Source of the DNA: DAIDJM01 sp964250215
GTDB taxonomy: Bacteria; Pseudomonadota; Alphaproteobacteria; Acetobacterales; Acetobacteraceae
Direction of reading: 5' to 3'
Length of the DNA stretch: 11,199 nucleotides
Assembly: GCA_964250215.1 (NCBI GenBank)
Contig: CAXUEX010000093.1
Coordinates: forward strand, 1 to 11,199
The notes below the pieces were generated by a model. That model had not been told where the DNA came from and made no database searches. It worked only from the letters and a program-made list of their open reading frames with translations. Both the position numbers and the translations under genes were made by a program. Positions 6,154-11,199 of this stretch are shown here, one piece after another. Positions within the stretch are counted from its first letter, which is position 1. Every line of letters starts with the position of its first letter.

Positions 6154-7758
6154 TTGGCCGCCGCCCGCGCACCGGTGATCGACGCCGATCTGCGCTTCGG
6201 CGAAGCCGATCTCGGCGGCGCGTTCGCGCCCCCCGAACAAGGCTACGCCTGGTCGCTCGGCGACCGCAGCACCGTGCTGCTCCGCTGCGCGCCGGATTCG
6301 AGCGCGCGCCTGCTGCTGCTCGAGGGTCATCCCTACCTGCACGAGCCGGAGCTGATCGCGCAGCGCCTGCGGGTGATCGTGAACGGCGAGCGGCTGGCCG
6401 ACTGGCGGCTAGATGAGCAGTTCTTGCAATGCATCGAGCTGCCAGCCGGCCTGGTCCGCGATGGCCGGGCGGAACTTACGTTTGAACATCCGGATCACGC
6501 TCGGCCGAGCCGGTTCGGCGGCGCGGATCACCGCCGGCTGGCTTTCCGCTTCCGCCGCGCCACGCTGTTTCTGTATAAAACCGTTCCCGATTCCCCTCTC
6601 GCCCTGCTGAACGACGCCGGCGAAAAAGCTCAGCTCGGCTATTTGGCGCAAAGCACCGACCGGTTGCCGCTCGAGGCCGCGTTGTGCCGCGCGATCGTGT
6701 CGGGCGAGGCCACGGCGATCGACTCCAGCGACCAGATCAGCCTGCAATGCATGTCCGCCGCCCTGCGTCACGGCCTTGTTCAAGCCGCGACCAGGCTGCT
6801 GCGCCTGGCGCACAACAACGCCGACATTGCCGCCGAATTCGATGCGGCCGGCGTTACCGATCTGCTGACCGTGCGGGTGACATGGCTGGCGGGAGGCGCC
6901 GTGCGCCTTGGTTTTCATCCCGCGATCGGCCGAGCCGCCACAAACGGCGTGGGACTCGAAAATCTGGTGGCACGGCGCGCGCTGGAAGCCAGCGCGCTGT
7001 TGCTGCGCTATGCGCAACGTCCCGGCGTGATCGGCTCATGCCTGCTCAATCTCGGCGACGACGCCTCGAGCCGCGGTCTCGCACTTTGCGAATCACCCTC
7101 CATGCACCGGGTGCTCATCCCCGATACCGATTTCCTCCGCACACGCGGCTATGCCGGGGAGCGCGGTCATGCAACGCTGCCTTGGTCCGATCGCCGCGAT
7201 GTGGCCCTCTGGCGCGGCGGTATCAGCGGCTGCCATTCCGAGGAACTGTCGGCGTGGCCGCGCTGGAAACTTTGCGCGCTGTCCCGGCGCTCGGCGGCCA
7301 TCGATGCCGCCTTTGCGGAACTGCAATGGATGCGCCCGGAGCAGGCCGCCGCCATCCGCGAGGCCGGGCTGGAAGGCGAGTATGTGCCGCCGCACCGATT
7401 CCAGGAATGCAAATACCAAATCGACATCGACGGCAACACGAACGCCTGGTCCGGCCTGTTCCGCAAGCTGCTGAGCGGCTCGGTCGTGCTGAAAGTGGCA
7501 AGCGTGGCGCGCTACCGGCAATGGTATTACGAGCGGATGCAGCCGTGGCGCGAGTTCGTGCCGGTTCGCCACGATCTCGCAGATCTCGAAGACAAAGTGG
7601 CGATGCTGCGCGCGAACGATGCCAGGGCAAGGGAAATCGGCGAAGCGGGACGGCGGCTGGCGCTCAGCATGACCTACGAGAGCGAAATGGACTGGGCCAT
7701 GCCCCGCGTCGAGACAGCCATCTGCGAGGAAGCAAGAACCAGCCGCCCAGATCAGTAA
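6154..7758 (+). CDS. GT90/CAP10-family glycosyltransferase with N-terminal accessory domain
   Basis: A 534-residue protein if the TTG at 6154 is used; the GTG at 6175 would drop 7 residues, and neither has a clear ribosome binding site. The C-terminal half carries the CAP10/GT90 signature: ALWRGGISG (351-359), KYQIDIDGNTNAWSGLFRKL (420-439), then SGSVVLKVAS (441-450) and YYERMQPWREFVPVRHDLADL (458-478). These match the POGLUT/CAP10 pattern in which a DxxGN/W segment binds the donor and PW-x-x-(Y/F)VPV-DL follows. Known GT90 members move glucose or xylose to protein or polysaccharide, and bacterial members act in capsule or LPS synthesis. Residues 1-140 look like a beta-rich accessory domain (LRVIVNGERLADWRL, RAELTFEHPD), possibly glycan-binding; 150-300 is a helical linker region. 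It is in the same frame as, and probably co-transcribed with, the pseudo-protease. Confidence 0.8.
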   Translation: MAAARAPVIDADLRFGEADLGGAFAPPEQGYAWSLGDRSTVLLRCAPDSSARLLLLEGHPYLHEPELIAQRLRVIVNGERLADWRLDEQFLQCIELPAGLVRDGRAELTFEHPDHARPSRFGGADHRRLAFRFRRATLFLYKTVPDSPLALLNDAGEKAQLGYLAQSTDRLPLEAALCRAIVSGEATAIDSSDQISLQCMSAALRHGLVQAATRLLRLAHNNADIAAEFDAAGVTDLLTVRVTWLAGGAVRLGFHPAIGRAATNGVGLENLVARRALEASALLLRYAQRPGVIGSCLLNLGDDASSRGLALCESPSMHRVLIPDTDFLRTRGYAGERGHATLPWSDRRDVALWRGGISGCHSEELSAWPRWKLCALSRRSAAIDAAFAELQWMRPEQAAAIREAGLEGEYVPPHRFQECKYQIDIDGNTNAWSGLFRKLLSGSVVLKVASVARYRQWYYERMQPWREFVPVRHDLADLEDKVAMLRANDARAREIGEAGRRLALSMTYESEMDWAMPRVETAICEEARTSRPDQ

Positions 7759-8861
7759 ATAACCACGCTCCGGATGCTCTCGCCACGCTCCATCAGCCGA
7801 AACCCCTCGTTGATATCCTCCAGCTTCAGCGTGTGCGTGATCAGGTCGTCGATGTTGATCTTTCCATCCATATACCAATCCACGATGCGCGGCACATCCG
7901 TCCGCCCCCTCGCCCCGCCGAACGCCGAGCCCTGCCATACTCGCCCCGTCACCAACTGGAACGGCCGCGTCGAAATCTCCTGCCCCGAAGGCGCCACGCC
8001 GATGATCGTCGAGCGGCCCCAGCCGCGATGCGCGCATTCCAGCGCCTGACGCATCAGGTCCACGTTGCCGACGCACTCGAAACTATGATCCGCGCCGCCG
8101 CCCGTGAGCTCCACCAGGTGCGCCACCAGGTCGCCCGATACGGTCCGCGGATCGACGAAATGCGTCACGCCGAATTTCGCCGCCAGCGCCTTGCGCGCCG
8201 GGTTCGTGTCCACGCCCACGATCATGTCGGCGCCGGCCACGCGCGCGCCTTGCACCACATTCAGCCCGATGCCGCCTAGGCCGAACACCACCACGTTCTC
8301 GCCCGGCTTCACGCCGGCCGTGAAAATCGCGGCGCCCACACCGGTGGTCACACCGCAGCCGATATAGCAGATCTTGTCGAACGGCGCGTCCTGCCGCACC
8401 TTGGCCACCGCAATTTCCGGCAACACCGTGTAGTTCGCAAACGTGCTGCAGCCCATGTAATGCATCACCGGCCTGCCGCGCCACGAAAACCGGCTGGTGC
8501 CGTCCGGCATCAAGCCGCGGCCCTGCGTGGCACGGATCGCCGTACAAAGATTTGTTTTGCGGCTGAGACAGGATTTGCACTGCCGGCATTCCGGCGTGTA
8601 CAGCGGAATAACGTGATCGCCCACCCCCACGCTGGTCACACCCGCGCCCATCTCCACCACAACACCCGCACCCTCGTGGCCGAGTATCGAAGGGAACACG
8701 CCCTCGGAATCCGAGCCCGAGAGCGTGTACTTGTCGGTGTGGCAAATGCCGGTGGCCTTGATTTCCACCAGCACCTCGCCGGCCCGCGGGCCTTCGAGCT
8801 GCACGGTTTCCACCACCAGATCGTGGCCTGCTTCCACCGCAATCGCCGCAAGCACATCCAT
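7752..8861 (-). CDS. frmA: S-(hydroxymethyl)glutathione dehydrogenase / class III alcohol dehydrogenase
   Basis: A 369-residue zinc- and NAD-dependent enzyme of normal length that is close to class III alcohol dehydrogenase throughout. It oxidises S-hydroxymethylglutathione, formed from formaldehyde and glutathione, to S-formylglutathione in the cytoplasm, and can also reduce S-nitrosoglutathione. Catalytic zinc ligands: Cys40 (GICHTD), His62 (GHEG) and Cys169 (GCGVTTG). Structural zinc ligands: Cys92, 95, 98 and 106 in ECRQCKSCLSRKTNLC. The Rossmann motif is FGLGGIGL (193-200), with Asp218 for the NAD ribose; Arg115 in ATQGRGLMPDG is the class III glutathione-binding arginine. The usual partner, S-formylglutathione hydrolase, is not next to it; an unrelated-looking hydrolase lies about 4 kb away. 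The last 7 bp overlap the GT90 gene tail to tail. The gene is also called adhC. Confidence 0.95.
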   Translation of the reverse strand: MDVLAAIAVEAGHDLVVETVQLEGPRAGEVLVEIKATGICHTDKYTLSGSDSEGVFPSILGHEGAGVVVEMGAGVTSVGVGDHVIPLYTPECRQCKSCLSRKTNLCTAIRATQGRGLMPDGTSRFSWRGRPVMHYMGCSTFANYTVLPEIAVAKVRQDAPFDKICYIGCGVTTGVGAAIFTAGVKPGENVVVFGLGGIGLNVVQGARVAGADMIVGVDTNPARKALAAKFGVTHFVDPRTVSGDLVAHLVELTGGGADHSFECVGNVDLMRQALECAHRGWGRSTIIGVAPSGQEISTRPFQLVTGRVWQGSAFGGARGRTDVPRIVDWYMDGKINIDDLITHTLKLEDINEGFRLMERGESIRSVVIY

Positions 8862-8950
8862 GTTCGGTCGCCGTTTTCAGTGTTCAGAAGACGAAGTCAC
8901 AACCCCAACAACGCTCTCTGGAAACTGTAAATTGGCAACTGGAAACGAAT
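8862..8950 (-). promoter_or_regulatory. Leader/promoter region of frmA with direct repeats
   Basis: This 89-bp gap before the dehydrogenase is clearly more A/T-rich than its neighbours. It has two exact copies of CTGGAAAC (8918-8925 and 8939-8946) with starts 21 bp apart, that is two helical turns. No convincing -35/-10 pair could be picked out. The repeats could bind a dimeric regulator, but nothing in the sequence names it. Read-through from the upstream response-regulator gene on the same strand is also possible. Confidence 0.3.
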
Positions 8951-9661
8951 TCAACCAGGCAGCCCTCCCGGGTCCAACCGGTAGCCGCCGCCTTCGGTCA
9001 CGAGTAGTCGTGCATTCGTCGGATCCGGTTCGATCTTCTGCCGCAGCCGGTAGATGTGCGTCTCCAGCGTGTGCGTCGTCACGGCCGCGTTGTAGCCCCA
9101 AACCTCGTTCAGCAGAATCTGCCGGGCCACTGGCTTGGTGCCGGCGCGGTAGAGGAATTTCAGGATCGCCGCCTCCTTCTCGGTCAGCCGGATGCGGCGG
9201 TTGCGCTGCTGTTCCTGCAGCAATTTCGCCGATGGCCGGAACACATACGGCCCAATTGCGAACACCGCATCCTCGGAGTTCTCGAAAATGCGAATCTGCG
9301 CCCGCAGCCGCGCCATCAGCTCGGCCAGCCGGAACGGCTTCGCCACATAATCGTTGGCACCTGCCTCCAGCCCGCGGACCACGTCCGCCTCGTCGTCCGA
9401 GCCGGTGAGCATCACGATCGGCACCCGGATGCCGCGCCGCCGCAGATCGGCACAGAAATCCCGGCCGTCTCCGTCCGGCAGCGACACATCCAGGATCATG
9501 CCGTCGAAGCGCTGATCCGGCACCCGGAATTGCTCGTCCGCCGCGGCGATCGATCCCGACGCTGCCACGCTGAACTCGCCGTCCACGCCAAACTGCGCCG
9601 CCAACTCGTCGCGCAGCGCGTCATCGTCATCCACGATCAGAATGCGCCGGTCGCCTGCCAT
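8951..9661 (-). CDS. OmpR/PhoB-type DNA-binding response regulator
   Basis: A 236-residue two-domain regulator. The receiver domain (about 5-120) has the acidic pocket VDDDD (10-14), phospho-acceptor Asp58 in ILDVSLPDGDG, Thr86 in VMLTG and Lys108 in AKPF, so it looks fully able to be phosphorylated. The winged-helix effector (about 140-232) has LTEKEAAILKFLYR, then VWGYNAAVTTHTLETHIYRLRQKIE as the recognition-helix region and EGGGYRL at the wing. The start at 9661 is set by GGAGA (9668-9672, minus strand) 6 nt upstream; the frame stays open further upstream to about 9748, but that stretch has no receiver-like sequence. No sensor kinase is in the window, so the partner is unknown. It lies 89 bp upstream of frmA on the same strand and is divergent from ribA. 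Confidence 0.92.
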   Translation of the reverse strand: MAGDRRILIVDDDDALRDELAAQFGVDGEFSVAASGSIAAADEQFRVPDQRFDGMILDVSLPDGDGRDFCADLRRRGIRVPIVMLTGSDDEADVVRGLEAGANDYVAKPFRLAELMARLRAQIRIFENSEDAVFAIGPYVFRPSAKLLQEQQRNRRIRLTEKEAAILKFLYRAGTKPVARQILLNEVWGYNAAVTTHTLETHIYRLRQKIEPDPTNARLLVTEGGGYRLDPGGLPG

Positions 9662-9911
9662 GATGTGTCTCCGCTGTCGCCCCGACCGAATCGCGGGTTC
9701 ACAATCCGTGATCGGCACCTTAACCGACAACGCGGCGATATGTTGCATAAAAGCGTGCCGCCATCGGTTCCGGCCGGCCGGCCAACGTACTGCCTTGCGC
9801 GCCGAGCGGGTCCGCGGCTCGTTTCCCTTCGCCCTGCCGCTTCTCCCGCTTGTTTCCCCGCCGCTGCGGCCGACCTAAGCATCGAGTTCACATCGGAGAG
9901 CCGCCCTGCCC
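9662..9911. promoter_or_regulatory. Divergent intergenic region, response regulator / ribA
   Basis: These 250 bp separate two divergent genes and must hold at least one promoter for each. They contain the response regulator's binding site (9668-9672), an A/T-richer stretch around 9719-9752 (with CATAAA as a possible -10 for the + strand, low confidence), a self-complementary CCGGCCGGCCGG at 9770-9781, and GGAGAG at 9895-9900, 11 nt before the ribA GTG. The conserved blocks of an FMN riboswitch were looked for by eye and not found. No other gene is supported here. Confidence 0.4.
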
Positions 9912-10979
9912 GTGCTGGAAGTCCTCACGCCCGAGCCATTGCCCCTGGCCGACCGGCGGCGCGATCGCGCCGTGCGCCGCGCCGTGCAGGATCTGCGGGC
10001 CGGCGCGCCCGTGGTGTTGCACGCGCCACGCCCACTGCTGCTGCTGGCCGCCGAGACCGCGACGGAACCTGCGCTCACCGAGTTCCTGGCGCTTGCCGCG
10101 GGCCAAACCGCGCTGCTGCGCGCCGACGGCGCCTCCTCCGGCACCCCCGGGCTGGCGCAGCTCCGGCTGCCCGCCGAGTTTTCCGCCGCGCGCCTCCGCG
10201 CCCTGGCGGAGACCCCCCTGGCGCGCTCCGCCATGAAGCGACTGCCCGTGCCGCCGCACGCCGAGTCGGTGCTGCGCCTGGCCCGCCTGGCCCTGCTGCT
10301 GCCCGCCGTTCTGATGGCGGATATCGAAAGCGATGCGCCGGAGCTGCTGAGCGTGTCGCCGGCCGATATCGCCAGCTACCAGCCGCAACACAGCGCGCTC
10401 GCCCGCGTCGTGGAAGCCGCCGTGCCGTTGAAGGACGCAAAATCCTGCCGCGTCGTCGCCTTCCGGCCGGAGGATGGGGCCATCGAGCACCTGGCCGTGC
10501 TGATCGGCCGGCCGGAACAGCAAGCAACCCCCCTGGTCCGCCTGCACTCCGAATGTTTCACCGGCGACCTGCTCGGCAGCCTGCGCTGCGATTGCGGCCC
10601 GCAACTGCACGGCGCGCTCCGCCGCATGGCCGCCGACGGCGCCGGCGTGCTGCTCTACATGGCCCAGGAAGGCCGCGGTATCGGCCTGGTCAACAAGCTC
10701 CGCGCCTACGCGCTCCAGGATGCCGGCCTCGACACGATGGAAGCCAATTTGGCACTCGGCTTCGCCGCCGACGAACGCAGCTTCGCGCCCGCCGCCGCCA
10801 TGCTGCGCGCGCTCGGCATCGGCCGTATCCGGCTGCTGACCAACAATCCGCAGAAACTGGCCGGCCTCGCCGCCTGCGGCATAGAAATCGCCGGCCGGGT
10901 CAGCCACGCCTTCGCCGCCAACGGGGTCAACGATGCTTATCTCGCCACCAAGGCCAAACGCTTCGGCCACATGCTCTGA
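9912..10979 (+). CDS. ribA: GTP cyclohydrolase II with degenerate N-terminal domain
   Basis: A 355-residue protein catalysing the first step of riboflavin synthesis: GTP to 2,5-diamino-6-ribosylamino-pyrimidinone phosphate plus formate and pyrophosphate. The C-terminal about 190 residues are a complete RibA. Zinc ligands are Cys215, 226 and 228 in RLHSECFTGDLLGSLRCDCG. AQEGRGIGLVNKLRAYALQD (251-270) includes Tyr266. The segment DTMEANLALGFAADERSF has the Asp287/Arg289 pair, and LLTNNPQK follows. Residues 1-165 occupy the place of a RibB domain (VQDLRAGAPVVL) but lack the DxxRENExD catalytic segment of 3,4-dihydroxybutanone-4-phosphate synthase. Only GTP cyclohydrolase activity is therefore expected, and a separate ribB is needed elsewhere. 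Such N-extended RibA proteins are typical of alphaproteobacteria. GTG is the only ordinary start after the in-frame TAA at 9876; GGAGAG is 11 nt upstream. Confidence 0.93.
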   Translation: MLEVLTPEPLPLADRRRDRAVRRAVQDLRAGAPVVLHAPRPLLLLAAETATEPALTEFLALAAGQTALLRADGASSGTPGLAQLRLPAEFSAARLRALAETPLARSAMKRLPVPPHAESVLRLARLALLLPAVLMADIESDAPELLSVSPADIASYQPQHSALARVVEAAVPLKDAKSCRVVAFRPEDGAIEHLAVLIGRPEQQATPLVRLHSECFTGDLLGSLRCDCGPQLHGALRRMAADGAGVLLYMAQEGRGIGLVNKLRAYALQDAGLDTMEANLALGFAADERSFAPAAAMLRALGIGRIRLLTNNPQKLAGLAACGIEIAGRVSHAFAANGVNDAYLATKAKRFGHML

Positions 10980-10986
10980 GGGCCGG

Positions 10987-11199
10987 CTGACCCCGCTCAA
11001 CCTGTTCGGGCTGCTCGCCGTCACCGCCATGCTGGTCTGCTATGCGTGCGAACACCGCGACCCGCGCTTCGTCCTCGGCTTCGCGTGCGCCTGCGTGCTC
11101 GGCTCGGCCTACGGCTTCCTGCAAGGCGCCTGGCCCTTCGGCCTCGTCGAGGCGGCCTGGAGCGGCGTCGCCCTCCGCCGCTGGTGGCGGGCCCGCGCA
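10987..11199 (+). CDS. Small hydrophobic membrane protein, C-terminus off the window
   Basis: The frame is open from inside ribA to the right edge, giving at least 71 residues: TPLNLFGLLAVTAMLVCYA, EHRDPRFVLGF, GSAYGFLQGAWPFGLVEAAW and VALRRWWRARA. It looks like two or three membrane segments (about residues 5-20, 28-45 and 47-62) ending in a basic tail. The layout resembles small CBU_0592-like membrane proteins of unknown function, as a guess only. Start: there is no ATG, GTG or TTG at the natural beginning. A CTG at 10987 follows GAGGG (10978-10982) by 4 nt; the alternative is an in-frame ATG at 10933 within ribA, adding 18 residues with no membrane character; the ATG at 11029 would cut into the first helix. 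It is likely co-transcribed with ribA (7-bp gap). Confidence 0.6.
   Translation, partial: MTPLNLFGLLAVTAMLVCYACEHRDPRFVLGFACACVLGSAYGFLQGAWPFGLVEAAWSGVALRRWWRARA

Noticed and set aside
6684..8279. A 531-codon open frame on the + strand across GT90 and frmA
   Set aside because: It overlaps two well-supported genes, one in antisense, and its product is Arg-rich without domains.
9770..9781. Self-complementary CCGGCCGGCCGG as an operator or riboswitch stem
   Set aside because: It is a simple two-letter palindrome expected by chance in such GC-rich DNA, and no FMN-riboswitch blocks surround it.
9642..9878. A 78-codon open frame on the + strand in the ribA upstream region
   Set aside because: No ribosome binding site, no recognisable domain and odd composition; it mostly covers intergenic DNA.
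9056..10990. A 644-codon open frame on the + strand crossing the response regulator and ribA
   Set aside because: It lies antisense to one clear gene and out of frame with another, and its product is an Arg/Ala/Pro-rich string with no motif. Long empty frames are expected at this GC content.

Overview
The window is about 11.2 kb of dense, very GC-rich bacterial DNA. It has almost no intergenic space, and most codons carry G or C in the third position. The mix of genes suggests an alphaproteobacterium, most likely of the Acetobacteraceae/Rhodospirillales type. The pointers are a RibA with a degenerate RibB-like N-terminus, a catalytically dead HtrA-like protein, a class III alcohol dehydrogenase, and a T/A-rich terminator hairpin standing out in GC-rich DNA. 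This placement is inference from family resemblance; no marker gene is present.

Layout from left to right: (1) the C-terminal part of an OmpA-like peptidoglycan-binding protein (+, cut by the window edge), convergent with (2) a small lipoprotein carrying a TonB-C-like domain (-). (3) A GT11-like glycosyltransferase with two C-terminal repeats (-) is divergent from (4) a GT2/GT92-like glycosyltransferase (+). That gene ends at a bidirectional hairpin terminator shared with (5) an alpha/beta hydrolase (-), which overlaps the end of (6) an OafA-type membrane acyltransferase (-). Divergent from these is (7) an HtrA/DegP-like pseudo-protease with a PDZ domain (+), followed after 39 bp by (8) a GT90/CAP10-family glycosyltransferase with an extra N-terminal domain (+). 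Its last codons overlap tail to tail with (9) glutathione-dependent formaldehyde dehydrogenase (-). Next come (10) an OmpR/PhoB-type response regulator (-), a 250-bp divergent intergenic region, (11) RibA, GTP cyclohydrolase II (+), and (12) a small membrane protein running off the right edge (+).

The left two thirds read as an envelope or surface-glycan neighbourhood: three glycosyltransferases of different families, one O-acyltransferase with a translationally coupled hydrolase, an OmpA-like protein, a lipoprotein and an envelope-type pseudo-protease. No single operon unites them, because the strands alternate. A common pathway is therefore inference from proximity and family. The right third is housekeeping: formaldehyde detoxification, signal response and riboflavin synthesis.

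No tRNA, rRNA, CRISPR array, insertion sequence or phage gene was recognised. The most unusual items are the fully inactivated protease next to a GT90 enzyme, the GT11-like protein with C-terminal repeats, and the nested hairpin that fills a whole convergent gap.
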